Assembly: GCF_002234535.1 (NCBI RefSeq)
Contig: NZ_CP022521.1
Span: 2,790,001 to 2,854,000 of the forward strand
Source: Actinoalloteichus hoggarensis
GTDB taxonomy: Bacteria > Actinomycetota > Actinomycetes > Mycobacteriales > Pseudonocardiaceae
Length of the DNA: 64,000 bases
Reading direction: 5' to 3'
In this document: positions 18,128 to 27,041 of the stretch, piece by piece
Layout: every line of letters begins with the position of its first letter
How positions within the stretch are numbered: position 1 is the stretch's first letter
Notes under the pieces: model-generated
What the model was told of the DNA's origin: nothing
What the model saw: only the letters and a program-made list of their open reading frames with translations
The model's database searches: none
Position numbers and translations under genes: made by a program

Positions 18128-18736
18128 TCACGCCGTCCCGGTGTCGTGCGACTCGTCCATGGCGCGGATCAACTCGTCGCGGGCACGGGCGACGCGCGAG
18201 CGCACCGTGCCGATCGCACACCCGCACACCTGCGCGGTCTCCTCATAGGACAGACCGAGCAGCTGGGTGAGCACCAGCACCTCCCGCCGCTCCGGGGCGA
18301 GGCCGGCCATCAGCAGATCCAGCTCCACGGCCTCCTCGAAGCCGCCGGGCGCGGCAGCCCTTCCCCGCAGCTGCCGGTCGTCGGAGAGCTGGGTGAGGTC
18401 GATGCCGTGCACCTGCCGAGGCCGCCGCCCGGCCTTGCGGAACTGGTCGACCACGACACGGCGGGCGATCGACAGCAGCCAGATCCGTGCCGAGGAGCGG
18501 CCCTCGAACCCCGGCAGACTGCGCAGCACGCGGAGATAGGTCTCCTGGGTCAGGTCGTCGGCCGACCCCGTGCCCGCGAGGTGGGCGGTGAAACGCCAGA
18601 CATCGTGCTGCGTGGCCCTGATGAATCGTTCCAGCGCGTGACGATCGCCGGCACTCGCCGCGAGTGCCGACTCGGTGGTCTCGACGTCGACGTCGACCGG
18701 CCAGGTCACAGATCGGAAGATTAGCGCAGTCGTCAT
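18128..18736 (-). CDS. sigC: ECF RNA polymerase sigma factor SigC
   Basis: This 202-residue ECF sigma factor has region 2 (HALERFIRATQHDVWRFTAH, then SADDLTQETYLRVL) and region 4 (LLGLSYEETAQVCGCAIGTVRSRVARARDELI). The sequence closely follows mycobacterial SigC, including the conserved phrases SSARIWLLSIARRVV and LTQLLGLSY. SigC-type factors are linked to copper and respiratory homeostasis in actinobacteria. The ATG at 18736 leaves only 37 bases to the divergent zinc-finger membrane protein gene, a typical sigma/anti-sigma layout though here head-to-head. The pairing with that anti-sigma is inference. Confidence 0.88.
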   Translation of the reverse strand: MTTALIFRSVTWPVDVDVETTESALAASAGDRHALERFIRATQHDVWRFTAHLAGTGSADDLTQETYLRVLRSLPGFEGRSSARIWLLSIARRVVVDQFRKAGRRPRQVHGIDLTQLSDDRQLRGRAAAPGGFEEAVELDLLMAGLAPERREVLVLTQLLGLSYEETAQVCGCAIGTVRSRVARARDELIRAMDESHDTGTA

Positions 18737-18773
18737 ACTGACCCGGTCCGCCGAATGGAGGACAATTCTTCTT

Positions 18774-19496
18774 GTGGAGTGCGACACCTGCCGTGAAGCC
18801 TTGTCCGCAAGACTGGATTCCGAGGCCGAACCCGCGCGGACGGACGAGACGGACGAGCATCTGCGTACCTGCGCGGAGTGTCGGTCCTGGCAGCGACGGG
18901 CGACACTGCTGGCTCGATCGATGCGGGTCAGGCCGGCGGTGACGCCCCCGGACCTCACCGACGCCATCCTCGCCGCGCATGGTTCGGGGCGTCGGGAGAA
19001 GGCGATCCGGACGGCGTTGGCGTCGGTGGGCGTCGCGCAGCTGGCTCTCGGCGCGGCACAGTTGCTGGGCGTCGACCACGGAATGGGCCACGACGACGCG
19101 GCGTCGACGCACTTGTTCAACGAGAGCACCGCATGGAGCCTCGCGTTGGGACTGGGCATGCTCTGGGCGGCGTTGCGCACGGGGCACTCGCGGGGAATGC
19201 TGCCGCTGGTGGGCGGGTTCGTCCTGGTGCTCTCGGTGTTCAGCGTGCGAGACCTCATCGCCGGAGACGTGACGGTGAGCCGGGTGCTCTCGCACGGCCT
19301 GCTGATCATCGGACTCGGACTGCTCACCGTGGTACATCGGCAGGAGTCCCGGCACAGTCCCGAACCAGGCAGACCCGGCGTCGTCGCCTCGCCCGCCGCC
19401 CCGTCGCCCACGGCCGACGTGAGGCTGTCCGGCCCGGAGCTGCCGAGGTCGGGACGCCGTCGACTGCGCTCGATCAGCGGCCGGCGCGCGGCCTGA
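18774..19496 (+). CDS. Zinc-finger membrane anti-sigma-like protein with His/Met cluster
   Basis: This 240-residue protein starts with a zf-HC2 anti-sigma zinc finger: Cys3, Cys6, His29, Cys33 and Cys36 in the pattern CDTC...HLRTCAEC. From about residue 80 it is membrane-embedded, with about four hydrophobic segments. Between the first two lies a His/Met-rich loop (DHGMGHDDAASTH, residues 101-113) that could bind a metal ion. A polar tail follows from about residue 200. The GTG at 18774, 12 bases after GGAGG, places the zinc finger at the very N-terminus. It is divergent from sigC, so it likely holds SigC inactive at the membrane and may sense a metal such as copper (inference). Confidence 0.8.
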   Translation: MECDTCREALSARLDSEAEPARTDETDEHLRTCAECRSWQRRATLLARSMRVRPAVTPPDLTDAILAAHGSGRREKAIRTALASVGVAQLALGAAQLLGVDHGMGHDDAASTHLFNESTAWSLALGLGMLWAALRTGHSRGMLPLVGGFVLVLSVFSVRDLIAGDVTVSRVLSHGLLIIGLGLLTVVHRQESRHSPEPGRPGVVASPAAPSPTADVRLSGPELPRSGRRRLRSISGRRAA

Positions 19497-19650
19497 CTCG
19501 CCTCTTCCGACGGGCCGATCGCCGCGCCCGGCGCCGGTGCGACGGTCTCGGCCGCGTCGACGACCGGCCGTGTCCGGGGCCTTCGGCACGCAGGGGGAGA
19601 TCCGATACGGCGCGATGCCGGCCGTGTCGCCCCTTGTGATGATGACCGTC

Positions 19651-21195
19651 ATGGGAGTCGAACCAGCCGGAGTCCCGCGCCGATCACCAACGCGCCCGAC
19701 GCCGGTGCCGCGGCGGCGGGTGAGTCCACGCGGCCGCCACGCCGTGGACGCCGTGATCGTCGGCGCCGGGCCGAACGGGCTGGCCGCCGCCGTGATCCTG
19801 GCGAGGGCAGGCCTGCGCGTGGAGGTCCACGAGGCTGCCGCGACGCCGGGCGGCGGGGCTCGGACCGAGGAGCTGACGGTGCCGGGGCACCACCACGACG
19901 TGTGTTCGGCGGTGCATCCGATGGGGCTGGCGTCCCCGTTCTTCCGCGCGTTCGACCTCGCCGCGCACGGCGTCCGGATGCTCCAGCCCGAGGTCGCCTA
20001 CGCGCATCCGCTGGACGGCGGCCGGGCCGGGCTGGCGTGGCGGGATCTCGACCGGACGGCCGAGGAGCTGGGTGTCGACGGCCGCGCCTGGCGTGGCCTG
20101 CTGGCGCCGCTGGTCCGGGCGTGGCCGGGTCTGGTGGGCGTCGCCATGTCGGACCTGCGCGGTCTGCCGCCCGACCCGATCACCGCCTTGGCCTTGGCCC
20201 GTCGCATGGCCGAACAGGGTTCGCCCGCCTGGAATCTCCGCTTCCGCGGTGCGACGGCGCCCGCGATGTTGACGGGCGTGACGGCACATGCGATCGCCCC
20301 GCCGAGGGCACTCGCTCCGGCAGGCGCGGGGCTGCTGCTGGCTGCGCTGGCCCACGCGGTCGGCTGGCCGATACCCGAGGGCGGCAGCGCCGTCGTCGTC
20401 GAGGCGCTGGTCCGCGATCTCGTCGCGCACGGCGGCCGCGTGATCACGGGCAGCCGGATCGACCGGCTCGATCAGCTGCCTCCAGCGAACGCCGTGCTCC
20501 TGGACCTCGCTCCCGCCGGTCTGCTCCGGATCGCCGAGGCCGATCTTCCGCCCTCCTATGTCCGCGCCCTTCGACGGTTCCGCCACGGCGGGGCGGCCTG
20601 CAAGGTGGACTTCGCGTTGACCGGGCCGGTGCCCTGGTCGGCGCCGGGCTGTGCGCTGGCGGGAACGCTGCACCTCATCGGCACACGGGACGAGGCGGTG
20701 GCGGCCGAGCGGGCCGTGGCCAGGGGCGTGCACGCCGACCGGCCGTACGTGCTGGCCGCGCAGCCGGGCGTGGTGGACGCGACGCGCGCCCCCGCGGGAC
20801 GGCACACCCTGTGGACCTACGCCCACGTGCCCAACGGCTCGGACGTGGACGTGAGCGCGGTGGTGACCGCCCAGATCGAACGGTTCGCCCCCGGATTCCG
20901 CGATCTCGTGGCGGCCGTCGGCGTCCGCACGGCGCTCGACGTCGAACGGCACGATGCCAACGACGTCGGAGGCGACATCGCGGCGGGCGCCGTCACCCTG
21001 TGGCAGACCGTGGCCCGCCCGGTGCCCCGGATCGACCCGTACGCCACGCCGTTGCCGGGGGTCTACCTCTGCTCGGCGTCCACGCCGCCCGGCCCCGGCG
21101 TGCACGGCATGGCGGGGCTGCACGCCGCCCGGCGGGTGCTCCGCACGCGGTTCGGCATCCGGACGGACCCGCTGCGGCTGCTGCGCCTGCCGTGA
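19651..21195 (+). CDS. FAD-dependent oxidoreductase, phytoene-dehydrogenase-like
   Basis: This protein of about 514 residues is of the NAD(P)/FAD-dependent amine-oxidase/phytoene-desaturase class. The N-terminal dinucleotide-binding motif is VIVGAGPNGLAAAVILARAG with an acidic end in VEVHEA. The C-terminal FAD contact is in PGVHGMAGLHAARRVL. The middle shows the GGSAVVVEALVRDLVAHGG segment typical of these enzymes. The N-terminal 30 residues are low-complexity and poorly supported: starts at 19615, 19639, 19651 and a GTG at 19720 are all in frame, and 19651 is a compromise. The substrate is unknown, and no carotenoid genes are nearby. Confidence 0.85.
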   Translation: MGVEPAGVPRRSPTRPTPVPRRRVSPRGRHAVDAVIVGAGPNGLAAAVILARAGLRVEVHEAAATPGGGARTEELTVPGHHHDVCSAVHPMGLASPFFRAFDLAAHGVRMLQPEVAYAHPLDGGRAGLAWRDLDRTAEELGVDGRAWRGLLAPLVRAWPGLVGVAMSDLRGLPPDPITALALARRMAEQGSPAWNLRFRGATAPAMLTGVTAHAIAPPRALAPAGAGLLLAALAHAVGWPIPEGGSAVVVEALVRDLVAHGGRVITGSRIDRLDQLPPANAVLLDLAPAGLLRIAEADLPPSYVRALRRFRHGGAACKVDFALTGPVPWSAPGCALAGTLHLIGTRDEAVAAERAVARGVHADRPYVLAAQPGVVDATRAPAGRHTLWTYAHVPNGSDVDVSAVVTAQIERFAPGFRDLVAAVGVRTALDVERHDANDVGGDIAAGAVTLWQTVARPVPRIDPYATPLPGVYLCSASTPPGPGVHGMAGLHAARRVLRTRFGIRTDPLRLLRLP

Positions 21196-21683
21196 ACGCG
21201 ACGTGTCGTCGGGGGCGGACCCGCGCGTGCCTTCCGGACCGGGCTCAGCGGCCCGCGAGCCGAGCAGCTCGCGGGCCGAGCATCGGCGGCTCCGTATCCG
21301 GTGCACACCACGTCGCCGCTCGACAGAGTCAGGCGGGTCCGCCTCCTGGCGCAGCGCGGTCGAGCAGCGCGGCAGGGCAGCGCACGGTCGGGCAGAGATC
21401 GGACGGGCAGTGGATCGGACGGGCGTCGCCGCACCGTTCACGCGCGCATACGGTGCCTCGAGCCCTGCGCCGTTCGGCGGGCGGCCGACCCCCGACGGGG
21501 CGCTGTCGGCACGGTCCTGCTCGCCGTACGGTCGAGGTGCGGCGGAAGCATCTCGCCTGGGTGCTTCTCGGCAGGCGAACGAGCGGCGATGCCGACTCGG
21601 TCGCCCGGTGGTGTCCGGCGACCCCGCCCCTCCTGCCTAGTCATGCCGTCAGGGTCGCCGTCGACGACAGCGGGAGACGAGCG
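21196..21683. other. Intergenic region, 488 bp
   Basis: Apart from the terminator at 21249-21278, this region holds a run of related short units near 21360-21430 (variants of ATCGGACGGGCAGTGG). I see no gene. The esterase promoter must lie in the 3' part, but no clear elements stand out. Confidence 0.4.
21249..21278. terminator. Strong hairpin after FAD oxidoreductase
   Basis: CGGCCCGCGAGC (21249-21260) pairs perfectly with GCTCGCGGGCCG (21267-21278) over a six-base loop, 54 bases after the stop codon. Confidence 0.75.
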
Positions 21684-22406
21684 ATGCGTCGAAAGGCTGT
21701 GCACGGTGTCGTGTTCGGCATGATCATGTCGGTCGTGACGGCCATGCTGGTGACGACGGCCGGCTCGGCGGTCGCCATCCAGGACCCGGTGCGGATCATG
21801 CCGCTGGGCGACTCGATCACCGGGTCGCCGGGCTGCTGGCGGGCGATGTTGTGGAACGACCTCCAGGACGCCGGCCACACCGACATCGACTTCGTGGGCA
21901 CGCTGGGGCCGCAGGGCTGCGGGGTGGACCACGACGGTGACAACGAGGGGCACGGCGGCTTCCTGGCCACCGGCATCGCCGACCAGAACCTGCTGCCCGG
22001 CTGGCTGTCCGCGACGAGCCCGGACGTGGTGTTGATGCATCTGGGGACCAATGACGTCTGGAACGGGCGACCGACCGAGGCGGTGCTGTCAGCCTTCACC
22101 ACCCTGGTGGCGCAGATGCGAGCCCATAACCCGGACACGCACGTCCTCGTCGCGCAGATCATTCCGATGACCCCGAACGGCTGCGGTGAGTGCGCCCAGC
22201 GGGTCGTCGAGTTGAACGCCTCGATCCCGGCCTGGGCCGCGGAGCTGACCACGGAGCGGTCCCCGGTGCTCGTCGTCGATCAGTGGACCGGTTTCGACAC
22301 CGCGGTGGACACCTATGACGGGGTGCACCCCGTCGAGTCCGGTGACCGCAAGATCGCGGACCGCTGGCGTCCGGTGCTCGCGGGCGTGCTCGACTCGCTG
22401 GCCTGA
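21684..22406 (+). CDS. Secreted SGNH hydrolase, CE3-like carbohydrate esterase
   Basis: This 240-residue protein has a signal peptide (about 1-31; MRRKAVHGVVFGMIMSVV, cleavage after SAVA). An SGNH domain of the CE3/acetylxylan-esterase type follows: block I IMPLGDSITGSPGCWR with the catalytic Ser, block III LMHLGTNDVW, and the catalytic Asp/His pair in YDGVHPVESGD. The GHGGF motif with its Gly is also typical. It probably de-esterifies hemicellulose outside the cell, which fits the nearby mannanase. The ATG at 21684 is preceded by GGGAGA. The 3' end overlaps the antisense extension of the decayed MFS gene. Confidence 0.88.
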   Translation: MRRKAVHGVVFGMIMSVVTAMLVTTAGSAVAIQDPVRIMPLGDSITGSPGCWRAMLWNDLQDAGHTDIDFVGTLGPQGCGVDHDGDNEGHGGFLATGIADQNLLPGWLSATSPDVVLMHLGTNDVWNGRPTEAVLSAFTTLVAQMRAHNPDTHVLVAQIIPMTPNGCGECAQRVVELNASIPAWAAELTTERSPVLVVDQWTGFDTAVDTYDGVHPVESGDRKIADRWRPVLAGVLDSLA

Positions 22407-22637
22407 CCGGTCGTCTCGGCCGTTCGGGCGGCGCCGAAGCCGCCTGCGCCGCACGGACGTCGTCGCATCCGACGGGGAGAGCCCACCCGTCGAGGGACGC
22501 CGTCCGTCGAGCGGCGACGGCACCGACGACCTGGCACTCGACGGGGACGGGAGACGGCGGCCCGGCCCTGGCGACGCAGGGCAGCAGGCCGCCGCGCGTC
22601 CGTCACGCGGCACGCCCGTCGCAGGGCGCCGCCCGGC

Positions 22638-23814
22638 TCACCCGGTGGCGCCGGTGTCGACGGCCCCTCGGCACGTCGAACCGGGAACCGCCGTACCGCG
22701 AAGATCATGAAGACGGTGTTGACCAGCCCGACGGCTGTGGCGGCGAGCAGGACCCCGCTGCTGCCGCCGCTGGTCACCGCGCCCCCGCCGACGGCGCCCG
22801 CCGCGGCGATCCCGACGTAGAGCCCGCTGGTGTTCACGGCGATCGCCTCGGTCCCCGCCCGACCCGCCGGCGCGAGGGCGCGAGCATTCATCGGCGGGTC
22901 GAACGCCCAGCCCGCCATGCCCCACACCGCGATCAGTCCGCCGAGCAGCCACAGCGGCACCCGACCCGGCAGGAACATCGAGGCCGGCGCCATCGCGCAG
23001 ATCGACGACAGGACCACGACCGTCAGCACCGACACCGCGCGATCCCGTTGCCCACGAGTCGTTGAGCCGCCCGCCGAGGACGGTGCCGACCGCGCCCGCG
23101 ACGCCGTAGCCCGCGATCAGCACCGGCAGCCAGGCCTGTCCCACGCCGGCGAGGTCGTCGACGACCGGTGCGATGAGCGTGTACGGCATGAGGCCGCCAC
23201 ACGCTCCGATGATCGTGCCGACGACGCAGGTGAGCACGGCGGGTGCGCGTAGCAGGGCGAGTCGCGCTCGGACGCCGATCTCCTCGACGGCGGGCAGCGT
23301 CGGCAGCGTCAGCGCGGTGATCGCGACGGCGAGGGCCGTGAGCAGGGCGACGAAGCCGAACGTCGCCTGCCAGTCGAACACGCCGCCCAGCCGGGAGCCG
23401 ATCGGCACGCCGACGACGAGGGAGATCGTCAGTCCGGCGGCGACGGCGCCGATGGAGCGCCCCTGTCGCCCGGCGGGAGCGAGGGCGCCCGCGACGGCGA
23501 AGGCGACGGGGCTCACCGCTGCCGCGACCAGTGCCGCGGCGATCCGTAGCGCCACCGGCGCCGCGTAGCTCGTGGCGAACATCGTCATGAGATCGACCAG
23601 TGCGAACACCGCGAGACCACCCACCAGCAGCCTCGTGCGGGCGAACCTCGCCGTCACCGACCGCCAGCACGGGCGCACCGACGGCGTAGACCAGTGAGAA
23701 CACGGTCACCGACCGGCCTGCCATGGCCTGGCTCACCGACAGGTCGGCGGCGATGCGGGGGAGCACCCCCGCGATGACGAAGTCGTCGGTGCCGATCACG
23801 AACGTCGTCAGCAC
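22638..23814 (-). pseudogene. MFS transporter with two frameshifts
   Basis: This is a DHA-type MFS drug exporter in three frames. The first frame starts at the ATG at 23814 (MLTTFVIGTDDFVIAGVLP) and gives the first two helices up to VGAPVLAV. Homology then moves, near 23660, to a second frame (TARFARTRLLVGGLAVFALV) that continues through most helices to GGRLNDSW. Near 23050 it moves to a third frame (QRDRAVSVLTVVVLSS) that runs through the last helices to about 22690. Each switch lies at a short G/C run, so single-base indels or sequencing errors explain them. The third frame stays open to 22313, inside the esterase gene. If the shifts are real, the product is non-functional. Confidence 0.8.
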
Positions 23815-24044
23815 CGGGCCGGACAGTCAGGGAGACGACGAGTGCAAGCGTGTACGTGCCGGGAGGGGCGACATTCTGGGATGGCGCCTTTCCGACCTGG
23901 TGTCTGCGGGGCGCTCACCGTAGAAGCCTGCCGCCAGGCGTCAAGGTCGAGAAAGGGTCGTCGATCCGGCCTTCGTTCGCCGGACTCGCCGTCGCGAGAC
24001 CGCTGCGAGATCGGTGCGGACGCGCGGAGTGCGGACCGCCGAGC

Positions 24045-25106
24045 TCACCGTCGACGCGCGGCCGTGGCCCGAAGTCTGCCGAGCGTCCGCCCCAGCCCGC
24101 CCCCCGCCAGCGGCGGGGTGGCCATGCCCGCCCCGTCCCGGAGGCCGTGCAGACACTCGGTCAGCGCGTCCCGCGCGCCGTGCACGGGTGACCAGCCCAG
24201 TTCCACCCTGGCCCGGGTGGTGTCCATCAGCGGCAGCCGCAGCAGCGCGTCGAGCAGATCCGGCGAGGCCGGGACGAGCCGTAGGCGCCAGGCCGCCGAC
24301 AAGCAGGCACGCAACGGGCCCGCAGGCAGTCGTGACACCCTGGCCTGGAGGCACTCGGCCAGCAGGGCGGCGTCCACCGGAGGTTCCGCGGCCACGTTGT
24401 AGGAGCCCGCCGCGCTGGTCAACGCCGCCAGTCGGAAGGCCTCCGCGACATCTTGGGCGTGCGACACCTGAAAGCGCAGTCCGGGAAGGTCGGGCACGAA
24501 CGGCACGCCGCCGGGGCGGAGCAGCGCGGCGGGCAGGAGCGGCCCGGCGAACAGTCGATGCTGGGCGCGGGCGGCCTGCCGTTGCAGAATGATCCCCGGT
24601 CGGAGCCGCACCACCCGCAGATCGGGGCGACTGTCCTCGACGGCGTCCAGGACTCGCTCCAGGTAGGCCTTCTCCCGGGTGTACGCGGCGCCGGGCCAGC
24701 CGTGTGTCGGCCAGCTCTCGTCGACGCCCCGGTCCTTCGGCCCCGGCGAGTAGGCGCCCACGGAGGAGGCGTACACCAGCGCGGGCACCCCGGCGTAGGT
24801 GACGGCGTCGAACACCCGGATGCCGCCGAGGACGTTGGTCCGCCAGGTGACGGCCGGGGCATGGGTCGGCTGGAAGCGCCAGGCCAGGTGGATGACGACG
24901 TCGGCGCCGTGGAAGATCCCGGTCAGGTCGTCCTCGGTGATGTCGGCCGTCCGCCAGGTCGTCTTCGGCGGCTGCCAGGTCGGTCTGCGCCGGGCGACGC
25001 CGATGATCGCGTCGACCCTCGGGTCGGCGGCCAGGGTGCGCACGACGCTGGTCCCCACGTTGCCGGTGGCCCCCACGACGACCACCCGCGTGCCCGCCGA
25101 GGTCAC
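24045..25106 (-). CDS. NAD-dependent epimerase/dehydratase family protein
   Basis: This 353-residue extended-SDR protein has the Rossmann motif VVVVGATGNVGTSVVRTL, the conserved GADVVIHLAW segment, and the active-site Ser/Tyr/Lys in VYASSVGAYSPG and YTREK. The C-terminal part (about 200-353) differs from sugar epimerases and ends in an Arg-rich tail. It resembles the actinobacterial SDR group often annotated as NAD(P)-binding epimerase; its substrate is unknown. The GTG start at 25106 overlaps the stop of the upstream DUF2231 gene (GTGA), so the pair forms one operon. Confidence 0.88.
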   Translation of the reverse strand: MTSAGTRVVVVGATGNVGTSVVRTLAADPRVDAIIGVARRRPTWQPPKTTWRTADITEDDLTGIFHGADVVIHLAWRFQPTHAPAVTWRTNVLGGIRVFDAVTYAGVPALVYASSVGAYSPGPKDRGVDESWPTHGWPGAAYTREKAYLERVLDAVEDSRPDLRVVRLRPGIILQRQAARAQHRLFAGPLLPAALLRPGGVPFVPDLPGLRFQVSHAQDVAEAFRLAALTSAAGSYNVAAEPPVDAALLAECLQARVSRLPAGPLRACLSAAWRLRLVPASPDLLDALLRLPLMDTTRARVELGWSPVHGARDALTECLHGLRDGAGMATPPLAGGGLGRTLGRLRATAARRR

Positions 25107-25729
25107 GACCCGCCGGGTTTCGCGGCCCGCTCGTGCCGCCCGCCTGCCGTCCTGTCCTCGAACGGCGCGCGCGGCTCCGGTTGTTCGCCGACGGCCTCGG
25201 CGAGTTCGTCGGACCAGCGGAACACCCCTGCGCCCTGCGCGTAGGTGAGATGGCCGCCCAGCGTGCCGCCGACGCCCACGGCCGCGAGGCCGAGTAGTGC
25301 CCAGCCGCGCCCCGCGGTGTCTCCACTGCGGTGGCGGGCCCGCCACGACAGCAGATAGCAGACCGAGGAGGCGGCGTTGGTCATGGCGTGGACGAGACCG
25401 ACTCGGCGTTGCCGCAGGTCCAGCTCGCTCCATTCCGCGAGTCCGGTGACCACCGCGCCGGGGACCGTGAGCAGCCCGAGAGAGATGAGATGCCGGGCGG
25501 TCTCCCGCCGACCGAAGAGGTCGCACACCGCGGCCGCGCTGTAGCAGCCGATCGGCAGCGTGATTATCATCGGGTGAATCGCATGGCCTGCCCATTCGCC
25601 GCGCAGGGCCTTCTCCAGAGCGGGGCGCTCCCGCAGGAACGGGCGGACCCGTGCGCGCAGGCGCTCGGCCACGGCATCGAGGGACTGACGCGATTCCAGG
25701 GACTTCAGCCATCGCTGTACTGCGTTCAT
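25103..25729 (-). CDS. DUF2231 membrane protein
   Basis: This 208-residue protein has the DUF2231 signature GHAIHPMIITLPIGCYSAAA at about residues 46-65, with the conserved His-Pro pair. About four transmembrane helices follow (LISLGLLTVPGAVVTGLAEW, a segment near AMTNAASSVCYLL, and GWALLGLAAVGVGGTLGGHL). Some family members are predicted to bind heme; nothing here proves that. The polar N-terminus (about 1-40) carries a coiled, basic stretch. The ATG at 25729 begins at MNAVQRWLKSLES; the frame extends upstream with no sign of coding. It is coupled to the downstream epimerase. Confidence 0.88.
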   Translation of the reverse strand: MNAVQRWLKSLESRQSLDAVAERLRARVRPFLRERPALEKALRGEWAGHAIHPMIITLPIGCYSAAAVCDLFGRRETARHLISLGLLTVPGAVVTGLAEWSELDLRQRRVGLVHAMTNAASSVCYLLSWRARHRSGDTAGRGWALLGLAAVGVGGTLGGHLTYAQGAGVFRWSDELAEAVGEQPEPRAPFEDRTAGGRHERAAKPGGS

Positions 25730-25954
25730 GTGCGGCGGGTACCCCGGGGCGGCGTGGGGAAACGGTCGAGTGCCGTCGACCTGCTCCGCGGCGGGGCGAG
25801 CGGGACTGCACCGATCGTGTCCGTGCCCGGCCCCGACGATCGAGCCGCCCGCCCTGCGCTGCCCGGTGTGTCGCCTCCGTCGCCGCTCGCCGAGGCAGGC
25901 GCACGTGTGGTCCGGATTCACCCACGCGCCGCCGCCGTCGACGAGAGCGGGCGC

Positions 25955-26764
25955 TCAGAGCCGCCGCAGACCGGTGAGGACTCGTCGCAGGAACTCGCCG
26001 TCCATGACGAGTCGCTGCGGGTCGACGGGCTGGTGCACCCGTACCCCGCCCGACTCGACCAGGTCGGCGATCAGCACTCTGGTCACCCCGATGGGCAGCG
26101 CGAGCAGCGCGGAGACCTCCGCCAGCGAACGCGGCTCCGCGCAGATCTCGACGATCCGACGCAGCTCCGGGCGCGCCGCCGCCGTGATCGGCACCGGCCC
26201 CTTCGCTGAGGTGATCAACGTCTCGAGTGTCACGTCGAGCGCGGCGGAGGTGCGCCCGCCGGTCCTGGCGTACGGACGGACCAGCGAGTCGGTGAAGGAC
26301 GCCTCCAGCCAGGTATTCGGCTCGCCCACGCTCGGCGGCCAGATCGGGTCGTCTTCGAACACCTCGTCGACGTCGGCCGGTTCGTTCCACGGCGCCCGGC
26401 GCGCGGGTCTGGTCTGGTCGAAGTCGATGTGCACGGCGTTCTCCGCCCGCGTCGACGTCGGCCGAGGCGTGTCCTCCTCTCGTGCACGGCGTCCTCCTCG
26501 CGTGGCGCCGCCGAACCGGGCGCCCGTCCGACCGATCGAGGACCGACTCCCGCCCGCCGAGGAGTCCGACGTCGCGGGCGTCGCCGACTCCGCGGCCGGG
26601 CCCGGCGGCACCGAGCGGTCGTGCCCTGAGCGGTCGGCCCCCGACATGTCCTGGTCCGAGATGTCCTGGCGAGCGCGTCGCCGTGGTGACGGGCCGAATC
26701 GTGCCCCGGTGAATCCGACCACCGAGTCGTCCGCCTCGTCCGAGTGGTGCAGCTCCGATGTCAT
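25955..26764 (-). CDS. DUF742 protein with long disordered N-terminus
   Basis: This 269-residue protein has a C-terminal DUF742 domain (about 155-269: RPYARTGGRTSAALDVTLET, then ALPIGVTRVLIADLVESGGV and the final LRRVLTGLRRL). The first 150 residues are acidic, Ser/Arg-rich and probably disordered, with a twice-repeated TGARFG motif (GFTGARFG and GRTGARFG). DUF742 genes usually sit in a conserved operon with a histidine kinase-like protein, a roadblock protein and a Ras-like GTPase (the conservon). Here none of those partners flanks it, which makes this an orphan. The ATG at 26764 is supported by the position of the first repeat. Confidence 0.82.
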   Translation of the reverse strand: MTSELHHSDEADDSVVGFTGARFGPSPRRRARQDISDQDMSGADRSGHDRSVPPGPAAESATPATSDSSAGGSRSSIGRTGARFGGATRGGRRAREEDTPRPTSTRAENAVHIDFDQTRPARRAPWNEPADVDEVFEDDPIWPPSVGEPNTWLEASFTDSLVRPYARTGGRTSAALDVTLETLITSAKGPVPITAAARPELRRIVEICAEPRSLAEVSALLALPIGVTRVLIADLVESGGVRVHQPVDPQRLVMDGEFLRRVLTGLRRL

Positions 26765-27041
26765 CGACAAGCCCGTTTCTCGCCGTCTTCCGACCGGTTC
26801 TCTCCATGCGACCGCCACCGGGTGTTCGGAACGTCGCGTCGATCGACGGTGATCGGCTGATCGTCCCGGTGCGAACACCGTGAGCGTATGTCGGAGAGCC
26901 CCTCCCCTTGTCCTCCCGTTGAACTCTATCCGAATGAACGTCGCGGGTACTGGTGCTTTCGTGCCGAGAATGCGCGGTGTCGCGCCGCGCGTTCTTCTGG
27001 GAATGGTCCGATTGACCGCGTGTACTGCTCCGTCGGGAGTA

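Noticed and set aside
24045-26807. A continuous minus-strand frame of 920 codons
   Set aside because: Only the last 353 codons (from 25106) show domain homology. The earlier part is antisense or out of frame to DUF2231 and DUF742.
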